Shown here one piece after another: positions 9,412 to 18,490 of a DNA stretch of 64,000 nt. Every line of letters begins with the position of its first letter. The stretch's first letter is position 1. Source of the stretch: Paenibacillus albidus (GTDB taxonomy: Bacteria; Bacillota; Bacilli; Paenibacillales; Paenibacillaceae); NCBI RefSeq assembly GCF_014644435.1, contig NZ_BMKR01000023.1, forward strand, positions 44,503 through 108,502. The letters run 5' to 3'. The translations under genes and the position numbers were made by a program. The notes below the pieces were generated by a model, which searched no databases, was not told the DNA's origin, and was given only the letters and a program-made list of their open reading frames with translations.

Positions 9412-9429
9412 TTGTGACATTTGTCACAA
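9412..9429 (+). promoter_or_regulatory. Rex-type operator upstream of cydA
   Basis: TTGTGACATTTGTCACAA is a perfect 6+6 palindrome with a six-base spacer. It matches the 18-base Rex consensus (TTGTGA-N6-TCACAA) and contains the Fnr-type core TGTGA-N6-TCACA. In Bacillus the redox repressor Rex controls cydABCD through such sites, so NADH/NAD-responsive repression is likely here. Confidence 0.75.
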
Positions 9430-9464
9430 ATTTATTGAATTTGAGGCCTGAAACGGGGGATTAA

Positions 9465-9480
9465 TGTGATAAAAATCACA
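9465..9480 (+). promoter_or_regulatory. Second palindrome (Fnr/Rex type) upstream of cydA
   Basis: TGTGATAAAAATCACA, a perfect TGTGA-N6-TCACA palindrome, lies 36 bases after the first site and 63 bases before the cydA start. Bacillus Fnr recognises this pattern; a second Rex site is equally possible. Confidence 0.7.
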
Positions 9481-9543
9481 CTTTAGCCGCTGAGATTTTG
9501 ACAAAATAGACATATCGAAAAGGGGAGAAGGAAGGGGAGAAAT

Positions 9544-10947
9544 ATGGATACAGTTATGCTGTCACGTATACAATTTGCGTCGACGACGATCTTTCATTAT
9601 TTCTTTGTGCCAGTATCTATTGGACTAGCGCTATTGATTGCGATCATGGAGACGATGTACGTTAGAAAAGGCAATGAAGAGTATAAAAGAATGGCGCAAT
9701 TCTGGGGGAAGCTGTTCCTCATTAACTTTGCCGTCGGGGTGGTTACCGGGATTCTGCAGGAATTCCAGTTCGGGATGAACTGGTCGGATTATTCCCGCTT
9801 TGTCGGTGACGTGTTTGGAGCTCCACTGGCGATTGAAGCGCTGCTTGCCTTTTTCCTGGAGTCTACGTTTATTGGACTCTGGATCTTCGGCTGGGATAAA
9901 GTCTCCAAGAAGGTGCATCTGCTGTCCATCTGGCTGGTAGCCTTCGGTACCATGCTGTCCGCGTTCTGGATTCTGGCCGCCAACTCCTTTATGCAGCATC
10001 CGGTTGGGTTTGCGATCAACAATGGTCGGGCGGAGATGAATGATTTCTTCGCGCTGATTACGAATGGACAATTACTGGTGGAATTCCCGCATACGGTGCT
10101 GGCGGCTTATGCCACAGGCGCATTTCTTGTCACGGGGATCAGTGCTTATAAACTGCTTAAGAAGCAGGAAGTCTCCTTTTTCAAAAAATCGTTTGAGATC
10201 GCGGCCATCGTCGGCATTATCTCTTCGATTGGGGTAGCGGTGGCCGGCCATGCGCAGGCTCAATATCTGGTGGAGACCCAGCCGATGAAGATGGCGGCTT
10301 CCGAAGGACTATGGGGTAAAAGCGGTGATCCGGCACCTTGGACAGTATGGGCCAATATTGACCCGGAGAATAAAGATAATTCCGGTGAATTCAAGATTCC
10401 TTACCTGCTGAGTTTCCTCTCTTACAGTAAATTCTCCGGTGAAGTTAAAGGGATGAATGAACTGCAGGCTGAATATGAACAGCAATATGGACCAGGGGAT
10501 TATATCCCGCCTGTACGCACAACCTTCTGGAGCTTCCGGATCATGGTTGCGGCAGGTACAGCGATGATTTTCCTGGGGATGTATGCGATGTATTTGATGT
10601 GGCGCAAAAAGATGGACCGTCCGAACACCTGGTTCATGCGCTTCATGCTCTGGGGACTTCTGCTGCCTCCAATCGCCAATACGGCGGGCTGGATCATGAC
10701 GGAGATTGGCCGTCAGCCTTGGACCGTCTTCGGACTGATGCAGACCAAAGACAGTGTATCGCCTAACGTAACAAGCGGCCAGGTTCTGTTCTCGGTCATT
10801 TCGTTTACAGTTATTTATGCCATTCTGGGTGCGGTGCTGGTCGGATTGTTCATCAAAGTCATCCGCAAAGGCCCGTATGCCATGGATAACGATCACGGCG
10901 AGTCGCATGATCCGTATAACAAGGAGGGTTCCCATGCTTTCTCTTAA
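9544..10947 (+). CDS. cydA: Cytochrome bd ubiquinol oxidase subunit I
   Basis: Integral membrane protein of 467 residues with about nine membrane helices. CydA binds the three haems; H18 in the N-terminal FASTTIFHYFF segment corresponds to a haem b595 ligand. A GRQPW segment characteristic of CydA (in TEIGRQPWTVFG) is present. The long Q-loop is of the short Gram-positive type. The enzyme oxidises quinol and reduces O2 to water with high affinity. The gene opens a cydABDC operon; its last 14 bases overlap cydB. Two redox-type operators precede it. Confidence 0.96.
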   Translation: MDTVMLSRIQFASTTIFHYFFVPVSIGLALLIAIMETMYVRKGNEEYKRMAQFWGKLFLINFAVGVVTGILQEFQFGMNWSDYSRFVGDVFGAPLAIEALLAFFLESTFIGLWIFGWDKVSKKVHLLSIWLVAFGTMLSAFWILAANSFMQHPVGFAINNGRAEMNDFFALITNGQLLVEFPHTVLAAYATGAFLVTGISAYKLLKKQEVSFFKKSFEIAAIVGIISSIGVAVAGHAQAQYLVETQPMKMAASEGLWGKSGDPAPWTVWANIDPENKDNSGEFKIPYLLSFLSYSKFSGEVKGMNELQAEYEQQYGPGDYIPPVRTTFWSFRIMVAAGTAMIFLGMYAMYLMWRKKMDRPNTWFMRFMLWGLLLPPIANTAGWIMTEIGRQPWTVFGLMQTKDSVSPNVTSGQVLFSVISFTVIYAILGAVLVGLFIKVIRKGPYAMDNDHGESHDPYNKEGSHAFS

Positions 10948-11950
10948 TGAATTGTGGTTTGTGCTGATTGCGGTGCTTTTTATCGGGTTTTTCTTCCTGG
11001 AAGGCTTCGACTTCGGCGTAGGGATGGAGACTCAGCTTCTTGCCAAAAATGATACGGAGCGCCGGGTGCTAATCAACTCGATCGGTCCGTTCTGGGACGC
11101 TAATGAGGTGTGGCTGATCACAGGTGCGGGTGCTATGTTCGCGGCTTTCCCGGATTGGTATGCCACCTTGTTCAGCGGATTCTATATTCCGTTTGTGTTC
11201 GCTTTGCTGGCGCTGATTGCGAGGGGTGTCGCTTTTGAATTCCGCGGCAAACGCGATTCTGTAGCCTGGGTCCGTACCTGGGATGCCTGCATCTTCATCG
11301 GCAGCTTCCTGCCGCCGTTCCTGCTCGCCGTCGTATTCGCCAGCTTCATCAAAGGTTTGCCGATAGATGCGGATATGCAGATGTATGCCGGATTCACGGA
11401 TATCGTCAATGTCTATACAGTCGTTGCCGGGTTTACTGTCGTACTCCTGTGTCTGGTACACGGACTGATGTTCACAACACTGCGTACGATGGGAGATCTG
11501 CAGCTCCGTGCACGTCAGCTGGCACAGAAATTGCTGCTGCCCTTGGGTGCGCTGCTGCTTGGATTTGTGGTCATGACATATTTTATGACCGATATTTTTG
11601 AACAACGTGGTACACTGCTGATGATTATAGTAATATTAGGGATAGTTGCTTTTGTCCTCGCAGGCTACTTCATGCTGCACAAGAAGGACAATTGGGCTTT
11701 CGGCATGACCGGTGCGGTTATGGCTTTGGCCGTTGCTTCGATCTTCGTGGGATTGTTCCCGCGGGTGATGATCAGCTCGCTGGATCAAGCGTTCAACCTG
11801 ACTATTACCAATGCGGCTTCGGGGCAATATTCCCTTAAGGTCATGACGATTGTGGCACTTACAATGCTGCCGTTCGTACTGGGTTATCAAATTTGGAGTT
11901 ATTTTATCTTTCACAAACGGATTCACGAGAAGGAGCATCTTGAATACTAA
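10934..11950 (+). CDS. cydB: Cytochrome bd ubiquinol oxidase subunit II
   Basis: CydB-family membrane protein of 338 residues. The start at ATG 10934 has AAGGAGGGTT upstream and the protein begins MLSLNELWFVLIAV as in the family; the open frame further upstream runs inside cydA. The signature EGFDFGVG near residues 27-34 is typical. CydB pairs with CydA in the oxidase and stabilises the haem-bearing subunit. It overlaps cydA by 14 bases and cydD by one base, so the four genes are coupled. Confidence 0.95.
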   Translation: MLSLNELWFVLIAVLFIGFFFLEGFDFGVGMETQLLAKNDTERRVLINSIGPFWDANEVWLITGAGAMFAAFPDWYATLFSGFYIPFVFALLALIARGVAFEFRGKRDSVAWVRTWDACIFIGSFLPPFLLAVVFASFIKGLPIDADMQMYAGFTDIVNVYTVVAGFTVVLLCLVHGLMFTTLRTMGDLQLRARQLAQKLLLPLGALLLGFVVMTYFMTDIFEQRGTLLMIIVILGIVAFVLAGYFMLHKKDNWAFGMTGAVMALAVASIFVGLFPRVMISSLDQAFNLTITNAASGQYSLKVMTIVALTMLPFVLGYQIWSYFIFHKRIHEKEHLEY

Positions 11951-13737
11951 TGGATAAAAATTTGCTTGGGTACAAAGGAGTTAAGCCGGTCTTCCTGATC
12001 GTTGGCTTCTTGACCCTGGTGCAAAGCCTGTCCATTCTTCTGCTGGCCAAAGGGCTGGCGGAAGTCGTCTCTGCGCTGTTCGCGGGAGAACCGCTGAAGG
12101 AACAATGGGGCACTTCCCTGTTGTTCCTTCTTGCGTTTCTAGTGCGCCATGCGTGCGCTTTGCTGATGAGCAAGGTCTCCTACCGCTTTGCGGAGGCCAC
12201 CGGAAGCAGCATGCGCAGACAGATGATGGATAAGCTGTTCCAGCTGGGGCCAAGAATGGTGGGGGACCGGGGAACCGGCAATCTGGTTACGCTGGTACTG
12301 GAAGGCGTCACGAAATTCCGCACGTACCTGGAGCTGATTATTCCACGGATGGTCGGGATGTCGGTGACGCCGGTCCTGCTGCTGATTTACATCTACACCC
12401 TGGATACCTCAAGCGGGGTCATCCTGACCTTGACGATGCCGATCATCATTGTGTTTATGATTCTGATCGGAGTGACAGCGCGCAAACAGATGGACCGCCA
12501 GTTGAAGTCCTACCGTACCTTATCCAATCACTTCGTGGACTCGCTGCGCGGACTGGAGACGCTAAAGTTCCTCGGGCGCAGCCGCAGCCACAGCGAGAGC
12601 ATCGCTACGGTGAGTGATCGTTATCGCTCGGCGACTATGCGTACGCTGCGGGTGGCGTTCCTGTCTTCGTTCGCGCTGGACTTCTTCACCATGCTATCGG
12701 TGGCCTCAGTAGCAGTCAGTCTAGGGCTGCGTCTGGTCAATGAGCAGATGACTCTGGTCACGGGACTGACGATTCTGATTCTGGCACCTGAATATTTCCT
12801 GCCGGTGCGGCTGGTGGGCGCGGACTTTCACGCCACACTGGATGGCAAGGAAGCGGGCGAAGCCATGAAGAGTATTATTGACCGGGAGACGGCGACAGCG
12901 GAAATTATAGAAACTACGGGAACTGGAGCCGGTGCCGCTGCTGCGGGAACAACCGGACCGGAGGCAGTCACCCGGGAGTCTATCTTCACCTGGCGCGCAG
13001 ACAGTGAGCTTCTGCTCAATGAAATTGGTGTGAAGTATGAAGAAGAGGGAATTTCCTCACTGTCTGGGGTCAGTCTTGCGTTTCAGGGTGCCCGCAAGAT
13101 CGGCATTATCGGGGAGAGCGGGGCTGGTAAATCAACGCTCGTCGACATTCTTGGCGGGTTCCTGCATCCTAGTTCCGGGAGCATTACGCTGAACGGCACG
13201 AAGCTCAGTGCCTTAACAGATGAGGCCTGGCGCAAGCAGACTGCGTATATCCCGCAGCGGCCTTATATTTTTAGCGGAACACTTGCGGATAATGTGCGCT
13301 TCTACTACCCGGAGGCCTCCATGGAGGAGGTTAGCCGGGTGGTGGCGGAAGTAGGACTGTCCCGGCTTGTGGCTTCCCTGCCCGGCGGGCTTGAGGCGAT
13401 GATCGGCGGGGGCGGCCGTTCCTTAAGCGGCGGACAAGAGCAGCGTGTGGCCCTGGCACGTGCGCTGCTGAGCAGCCGTCCGATGATGCTGCTGGATGAG
13501 CCGACGGCGCATCTGGACATTGAGACGGAGTATGAGCTGAAGGAAACCATGCTGCCGCTGTTCACCGGCAAGCTGGTCTTCCTGGCTACGCACCGTCTGC
13601 ACTGGATGGTTGATATGGACGTTATTGTGGTCATGGACCACGGACAGGTAGCTGAGGTGGGTACACACAGTGAGCTGGTCGCCCGCAAGGGTGCTTATTA
13701 TGGGCTGATACAGTCGCAATTGGAGGGAATCCATTGA
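11950..13737 (+). CDS. cydD: CydD, ABC exporter half needed for cytochrome bd assembly
   Basis: Fused ABC transporter (six-helix membrane domain about 1-310, ATPase about 355-590), 595 residues. The ATPase has Walker A GESGAGKST, signature LSGGQ and Walker B MMLLDEP. CydDC is a heterodimer that exports thiols (glutathione/cysteine) and binds haem, and is needed for bd oxidase assembly. The start ATG at 11950 overlaps the cydB stop. The linker between the two domains (about 315-345) is rich in alanine, threonine and glycine and looks poorly conserved. Some Bacillus annotations call this subunit CydC. Confidence 0.93.
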   Translation: MDKNLLGYKGVKPVFLIVGFLTLVQSLSILLLAKGLAEVVSALFAGEPLKEQWGTSLLFLLAFLVRHACALLMSKVSYRFAEATGSSMRRQMMDKLFQLGPRMVGDRGTGNLVTLVLEGVTKFRTYLELIIPRMVGMSVTPVLLLIYIYTLDTSSGVILTLTMPIIIVFMILIGVTARKQMDRQLKSYRTLSNHFVDSLRGLETLKFLGRSRSHSESIATVSDRYRSATMRTLRVAFLSSFALDFFTMLSVASVAVSLGLRLVNEQMTLVTGLTILILAPEYFLPVRLVGADFHATLDGKEAGEAMKSIIDRETATAEIIETTGTGAGAAAAGTTGPEAVTRESIFTWRADSELLLNEIGVKYEEEGISSLSGVSLAFQGARKIGIIGESGAGKSTLVDILGGFLHPSSGSITLNGTKLSALTDEAWRKQTAYIPQRPYIFSGTLADNVRFYYPEASMEEVSRVVAEVGLSRLVASLPGGLEAMIGGGGRSLSGGQEQRVALARALLSSRPMMLLDEPTAHLDIETEYELKETMLPLFTGKLVFLATHRLHWMVDMDVIVVMDHGQVAEVGTHSELVARKGAYYGLIQSQLEGIH

Positions 13738-15536
13738 AACCTGAAGGATGGTTTGCCCCTTATGTCTCGTCGTATTTTTGGCGTTTTGTGCTGATTATAG
13801 CGCTCGGCGCACTTACTATATTCTCGGCTTCGTCGCTGATGTACACCTCGGGGTTCTTGATCTCCAAGGCATCCATCCCGCCGGAGAACATCCTGATGAT
13901 CTATGTGCCGATTGTCGGCGTGCGTACGTTTGGTACCAGCCGGGCGGTCATTCATTACGTGGAGCGTCTGGTCGGTCATGATACGATTCTGCGGATTTTG
14001 TCCAAAATGCGCGTCCGTCTGTATCACATCCTGGAGCCGCAGGCGCTGTTCCTGTCTTCGCGCTTCCGTACCGGGGATATTCTCGGGATGCTGGCCGATG
14101 ACATTGAATATTTGCAAAATGTGTACCTGCGCACCGTGTTCCCAAGCGTCATTGCACTGCTGATCTACGCTGCCGCTGTCATTACACTGGGCACCTTCGA
14201 TCTGGCCTTTGCACTGCTGATGGGGCTGTACATTCTCGTACTGGTGGTGGTGCTGCCGCTGATCTCGCTGCTGTTCACGCAGAAACGCCAGCGCGAAGTG
14301 AAGCAGGAGCGCAACCGCCTGTATCAAAAGCTGACCGATGCCGTGCTGGGCATGGGCGATTGGGTCATCAGCGGACGGCAAAGCCAGTTCGTGGATACCT
14401 ATGAGTCCGACGAACAGCTGGTAGCCCGGACCGATGGTGCGCTGCGCCGCTGGGCACGGCTGCGGATGTTCATCGGGCAGGCCGTTGTCGGAGTTGGCGT
14501 GCTTTCGCTGCTCTATTGGGCAGCGGGGGAATACGCGGACGGCGCGATTGCCGGAACGCTGATCGCGGCGTTCGTGCTGGTGGTGTTCCCGGTGGCGGAT
14601 GCTTTTCTGCCGGTATCGGAAGCGGTGGAGAAGATCCCGCAATACCGCAACTCTGTGGAGCGCCTGTCGGGTGTAGCTGCGGCGGAAGAGAAGGAACGTG
14701 CTGATGATCCTTGGCGTGCACAAGCTGCTGCTGCTGCGCTTGAACAGGTCAACAACCTGGACAAGATGAAGCCCGACGTCCACATTCAGCTGATAAATGC
14801 CGGGTACCGTTATGGCAGCACGGAAGACTGGTCGATCCGTGATCTGACACTGGATATCTCGCAGGGGCGCAGAATCGCCATTATCGGCCGCAGCGGCGCG
14901 GGCAAATCGACGCTGCTGAAGGTGATTCAAGGCGTCATTAAGCCGTCGGCCGGCACGGCTGTGATTAACGGCGTGGAGGCTTCCGCTTATGGGGAGCAGA
15001 TTCCCGGGGTGATCGCGGTGCTGAACCAAAGTCCGCATTTGTTCGACACTACGGTGGCGAACAATATCCGCCTCGGCAATCCCGAGGCAACAGAGGAAGA
15101 GATCCGGGCAGCGGGTGCACTGGCGCGGCTGGATACGCTGATCTCTTCGCTGCCGGAGGGCTACAACACGCCCGTCCGCGAGGCGGGGCAACGTTTCTCC
15201 GGCGGCGAGCGGCAGCGGATCGCGCTGGCCCGCATCCTGCTCCAGAACACACCCGTCGTGGTCCTAGACGAGCCTACGGTGGGGCTGGACCCGCGCACCG
15301 AGCGCGAGCTCTTGGCGACGATGTTCGAGGCGATGGCGGGCAAGACGCTCATCTGGGTGACCCATCACCTGGTGGGCGCAGAGCAGATGGACGAAGTTAT
15401 CTTTATGGAGGGCGGCAGCGTGGAGATGCGCGGCACCCATGCCGAGCTGATGGCCCGCGAGCCGCGTTACCGCCGGCTGTATGAGCTGGACCGGCCGGGG
15501 GTTATGCCCGGCGGCAGTGATAGCATGACCCCGTAA
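13734..15536 (+). CDS. cydC: CydC, second ABC exporter half for cytochrome bd assembly
   Basis: Second half-transporter, 600 residues. It begins with TTG at 13734, four bases before the cydD stop, with TTGGAGGGAATCCA upstream as ribosome site. It has a six-helix membrane domain (about 15-310) and an ATPase domain with Walker A GRSGAGKST, signature FSGGERQ and Walker B VVVLDEP. It completes the CydDC heterodimer. Local GC content is clearly higher near the 3' end (about 15000-15500) than in the wal genes. Confidence 0.93.
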   Translation: MKPEGWFAPYVSSYFWRFVLIIALGALTIFSASSLMYTSGFLISKASIPPENILMIYVPIVGVRTFGTSRAVIHYVERLVGHDTILRILSKMRVRLYHILEPQALFLSSRFRTGDILGMLADDIEYLQNVYLRTVFPSVIALLIYAAAVITLGTFDLAFALLMGLYILVLVVVLPLISLLFTQKRQREVKQERNRLYQKLTDAVLGMGDWVISGRQSQFVDTYESDEQLVARTDGALRRWARLRMFIGQAVVGVGVLSLLYWAAGEYADGAIAGTLIAAFVLVVFPVADAFLPVSEAVEKIPQYRNSVERLSGVAAAEEKERADDPWRAQAAAAALEQVNNLDKMKPDVHIQLINAGYRYGSTEDWSIRDLTLDISQGRRIAIIGRSGAGKSTLLKVIQGVIKPSAGTAVINGVEASAYGEQIPGVIAVLNQSPHLFDTTVANNIRLGNPEATEEEIRAAGALARLDTLISSLPEGYNTPVREAGQRFSGGERQRIALARILLQNTPVVVLDEPTVGLDPRTERELLATMFEAMAGKTLIWVTHHLVGAEQMDEVIFMEGGSVEMRGTHAELMAREPRYRRLYELDRPGVMPGGSDSMTP

Positions 15537-15546
15537 GGGGAGGAAG

Positions 15547-15573
15547 GCACCCGCGTAGTTGCGGGTGCTTTTG
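15547..15573 (+). terminator. Terminator of the cydABDC operon
   Basis: GCACCCGC/GCGGGTGC stem with a six-base loop followed by TTTTG, eleven bases after the cydC stop. Confidence 0.85.
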
Positions 15574-15669
15574 TGTGTTAGGGGAGCGGCTGACCAGCCC
15601 AACCTGTCGAACCCTGCTCAACTTGGCGGGTGCCCGTCAACGGAACTCTGTGCGGGGTTTGCCCAGCGA

Positions 15670-15685
15670 TTGTGCACTTGCACAA
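15670..15685 (+). promoter_or_regulatory. Palindrome upstream of the permease gene, candidate operator
   Basis: TTGTGCACTTGCACAA is a perfect 7+7 palindrome with a two-base centre, 85 bases before the permease start. A TATACT hexamer at 15730 is a possible -10. The obvious candidate regulator is the CdaR-type protein at 18491-19519, but no same-sequence site was found near that gene, so the link is inference. Confidence 0.4.
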
Positions 15686-15769
15686 TCAATTCCGTCCCTT
15701 CATCAATATTATTTGCCTGATGCAGCCTTTATACTGAAAGCGTGTTCAACAAGAGTGTGGGAGGTTGCA

Positions 15770-17068
15770 ATGATGGATGGATTAACAATCAGTTGGATCG
15801 GGGCGCTGGCGGGGCTGGCGATTGCCATTATACTGATACTTAGAAAGCTGAATCCGGTATATGCATTATTTCTGGGTGCAATTGTAGGCGCTCTCATTGG
15901 CGGGGCTAATCTGGAACAGACCGTCAGTGTGTTGGTCAGTGGCACACAAAGCGTGATGGGTACGGTGCTTAGGGTGCTGGCCGCAGGCGTGCTGGCTGGG
16001 GTGATGATGGAGTCGGGAGCGGCGGAGACGATTGCCCAGGCGATTGTCCGTAAATTTGGCGGGAGCCGGGCGATACTGGCGCTGGCCTTGGCGACGATGA
16101 TTATTACCGCCGTTGGTGTCTTTATCCCGGTAGCGGTGCTGATCGTGGCTCCGATTGCGTTGTCTGTCGGCAACAAGATGGGCATCTCCAAAATGGCGCT
16201 GCTGCTCGCCCTATCCGGTGGAGGCAAAGCGGGGAATATCATCTCCCCCAATCCGAATACGATTGCAGCGGCGCGCGGCTTCGATCTGGATCTCAGTAAC
16301 GTCATGCTGGCCGGACTGATCCCGGCGGTATGCGGACTGATTGTGACTGTCATCGTCGCTTCGCTGCTTAAGAATAAAGGCGTGAAGGTGGCGGATGGAG
16401 AAGTCGAAGAGAACAACACAGACGCTTCCAAGTACCCGCCGCTCGGCAAGGCCATTGTTGCACCGCTGGTCGCGGTGGTCCTGCTGATGATGAATCCTAT
16501 TGGTTCGCTCTCGGGCATTGAGGCGCTGGCGAAGTTCAAGGTGGATGCAATGTACATCCTGCCGATTGCCGGAATTGTGGGCATGCTGGCCATGGGCCAA
16601 GCGAAGAACATTCTGCAATACACTTCTTCCGGTCTGAACAAAATGACAGCAACAGTGCTCATCTTGATCGGTGCAGGCGGGATAGCCGGGCTAATCAGTG
16701 CCTCTGACCTGTCTACCCAAGTGGTTAGCCTGATCGAGGCTTCCGGGATCTCGGGCACGTTCCTGGCCCCAATCGCCGGGATTCTAATGGCGGCAGCTAC
16801 GGCTTCTACGTCGACGGGGGTTATCCTCGCTACGGGATCTTTTGGACAAGCCATTCTCGATATGGGCACGGCTCCGCTGGCGGCGGCCGTTATGGTCCAC
16901 ACCGGGGCTACTGTGATCGACTCGCTGCCGCAAGGGAACTACTTCCACGTGACGGCCGACAGTATGAAAATGAGCATTAAACAGCGCCTTGGCCTCGTTC
17001 CTTATGAAGCGATGGTCGGCGGGACAATGGCGATTGTGGCTACACTGATCTATGGATTTCTGCTGTAA
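15770..17068 (+). CDS. GntP-family gluconate/glycerate:H+ symporter
   Basis: Membrane protein of 432 residues with about 12 helices, matching the GntP family. The start at ATG 15770 follows GGGAGGTTGCA; the longer frame upstream is not needed. Family-like features include the glycine-rich GGKAGNIISPNPNTIAAA stretch (about residues 151-168) and a C-terminal TGATVIDSLP segment. It sits 21 bases before the glycerate kinase gene and 1.4 kb from a CdaR-type regulator, so its substrate is probably glycerate or a related sugar acid rather than gluconate itself. Confidence 0.9.
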   Translation: MMDGLTISWIGALAGLAIAIILILRKLNPVYALFLGAIVGALIGGANLEQTVSVLVSGTQSVMGTVLRVLAAGVLAGVMMESGAAETIAQAIVRKFGGSRAILALALATMIITAVGVFIPVAVLIVAPIALSVGNKMGISKMALLLALSGGGKAGNIISPNPNTIAAARGFDLDLSNVMLAGLIPAVCGLIVTVIVASLLKNKGVKVADGEVEENNTDASKYPPLGKAIVAPLVAVVLLMMNPIGSLSGIEALAKFKVDAMYILPIAGIVGMLAMGQAKNILQYTSSGLNKMTATVLILIGAGGIAGLISASDLSTQVVSLIEASGISGTFLAPIAGILMAAATASTSTGVILATGSFGQAILDMGTAPLAAAVMVHTGATVIDSLPQGNYFHVTADSMKMSIKQRLGLVPYEAMVGGTMAIVATLIYGFLL

Positions 17069-17089
17069 AATCAAGGATGGGGTGAAGAG

Positions 17090-18319
17090 ATGAGAGAGAA
17101 AACATTTGTACTGGCGCCGGACTCCTTCAAGGAAAGTATGACGGCCAAGGAAGTCTGTATCGCGATGGAAAAAGGGCTGCGCAAGATCTACCCGTCAGCT
17201 AACTATATTCACGTACCGATGGCGGACGGAGGCGAAGGAACGGTGCAGTCGCTGGTCGATGCGTCCGGGGGACACCTTCATTATAAAGAAGTCACAGGTC
17301 CACTGGGGCAAAAGGTTACAGCTCCCTACGGCATCCTCGGCGATGGTATCACAGCTGCGATTGAGATGGCTTCCGCCAGCGGGATTCACCTGGTAACCCC
17401 GGAGACCAAGAACCCGCTCGCGGCCACCACCTACGGTACCGGTGAGCTAATTCGGGAGTGCCTGGATCAAGGCATCAAGCGGATCATTATCGGGATCGGC
17501 GGGAGTGCGACCAATGACGGCGGTACGGGCATGGCCGAGGCGCTGGGCGCAGCATTCCTGGACGCAGAGGGACAACGTCTTCCCCGTGGCGGCGGCAGCC
17601 TGGACAAGCTGGCCCGCATTGATCTGAGCCAGCTGGATGGGCGGCTGCAGCAGGTGCAGCTGATCGTGGCCTGCGATGTCACGAACCCGTTGTGCGGGCC
17701 GCAGGGCGCATCGGTGGTCTTCGGCCCGCAGAAGGGGGCCACACCGGAGATGGTGCAGCAGCTCGATGCGAACCTGGCCCATTATGCGGAAGTGGTGAAG
17801 ACGCAGCTGCAGAAGGATGTTCGTGACGTGCCGGGCGCGGGCGCGGCTGGCGGGCTTGGGGCCGGGCTGCTTATTTTTACACAGGCTGTGCTGCAAAAAG
17901 GCATTGAGATCATCATCGAGCACACCGGCCTGAAGCAAAAGCTGGCGGATGCGGACGTGGTCTTCACCGGGGAAGGCGGCATCGACTTCCAGACCAAGTT
18001 CGGCAAGACCCCTTACGGGGTCGCCCAAGCCGCCCAAGCTGCGGGTAAAAAAGTCATTGCCATCGCGGGCTACATCGGCGAAGGAATCGACACCCTCTAC
18101 ACCGAGGGCATCGACGCGGTCTTCGGCATCGTGCCGGGCGCAGCACCGCTCGACAAGCTGCTCACTGAAGGGCCGCAGAACGTGGAGCGGACCTGCGAGA
18201 ATATCGCGCGGGTGCTGCGGATGAGTGAAGAATATACTGCAAATAAAGCCACAATCAGCGTAAAATACAAAGAGAGTCGTGCGTCAACACGACCCTCCGT
18301 GCAAAAGCCGCGCTTTTAA
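17090..18319 (+). CDS. Glycerate kinase with a repeat-derived C-terminal tail
   Basis: Glycerate kinase family I (GarK/GlxK), 409 residues; the usual length is about 380. It starts MREKTFVLAPDSFKESMTAKE with the conserved DGGEGT motif (about 44-49) and glycine-rich IGIGGSATNDGGTGMAEALG. It phosphorylates glycerate to 2- or 3-phosphoglycerate and forms an operon with the permease before it. The last 25 or so residues are not typical of the family: bases 18261-18319 are the reversed copy of the antisense repeat found in the toxin array at 28.5-31 kb, which supplies the tail and the stop codon. Confidence 0.9.
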   Translation: MREKTFVLAPDSFKESMTAKEVCIAMEKGLRKIYPSANYIHVPMADGGEGTVQSLVDASGGHLHYKEVTGPLGQKVTAPYGILGDGITAAIEMASASGIHLVTPETKNPLAATTYGTGELIRECLDQGIKRIIIGIGGSATNDGGTGMAEALGAAFLDAEGQRLPRGGGSLDKLARIDLSQLDGRLQQVQLIVACDVTNPLCGPQGASVVFGPQKGATPEMVQQLDANLAHYAEVVKTQLQKDVRDVPGAGAAGGLGAGLLIFTQAVLQKGIEIIIEHTGLKQKLADADVVFTGEGGIDFQTKFGKTPYGVAQAAQAAGKKVIAIAGYIGEGIDTLYTEGIDAVFGIVPGAAPLDKLLTEGPQNVERTCENIARVLRMSEEYTANKATISVKYKESRASTRPSVQKPRF

Positions 18320-18389
18320 GGACGGTGGCTTAGCAGGTACTACCTACAGAAATAGGCCGTTGTCCCAGCAGAGGGCGGCCTATTTCTGT
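18273..18389 (+). ncRNA. Orphan copy of the toxin-array antisense element
   Basis: Bases 18261-18335 align with the reverse complement of the antisense element of the toxin array (AAAGAGAGTCGTGC, a loop, CAACACGAC, then GCCGC-TTTTAAGG). TAAAAT at 18261 takes the place of the TACAAT -10 seen in the array. The bidirectional terminator ACAGAAATAGGCCG/CGGCCTATTTCTGT follows at 18346-18389, just where the array copies have theirs. On the far side, where the toxin gene should lie (minus strand, 18390-18480), I see no toxin frame. Whether an RNA is still made is unknown. Confidence 0.45.
18346..18389. terminator. Bidirectional terminator between glycerate kinase and cdaR
   Basis: A 14-base perfect inverted repeat, ACAGAAATAGGCCG against CGGCCTATTTCTGT, with a 16-base loop, lies between two convergent genes and can serve both. 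Confidence 0.8.
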
Positions 18390-18490
18390 TTGTGTTATCT
18401 TTTTGAAATGGAGGCTGGGTGACCACGCTGCCCCCGTTGAAAGTGGTGGATTGGTCAATTGGCTGCTATTCTAAGTATTTAAGCTGTACC

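Noticed and set aside
13698..15191. Long minus-strand open frame (497 codons) across cydC
   Set aside because: It is a shadow of the GC-rich cydC coding frame; its product is low-complexity H/R/Q-rich and no ribosome site or family is seen.
15709..16902. Minus-strand open frame (397 codons) across the permease gene
   Set aside because: Shadow of a membrane-protein gene; the product is a repetitive A/I/S/T/P sequence and the plus-strand gene is certain.
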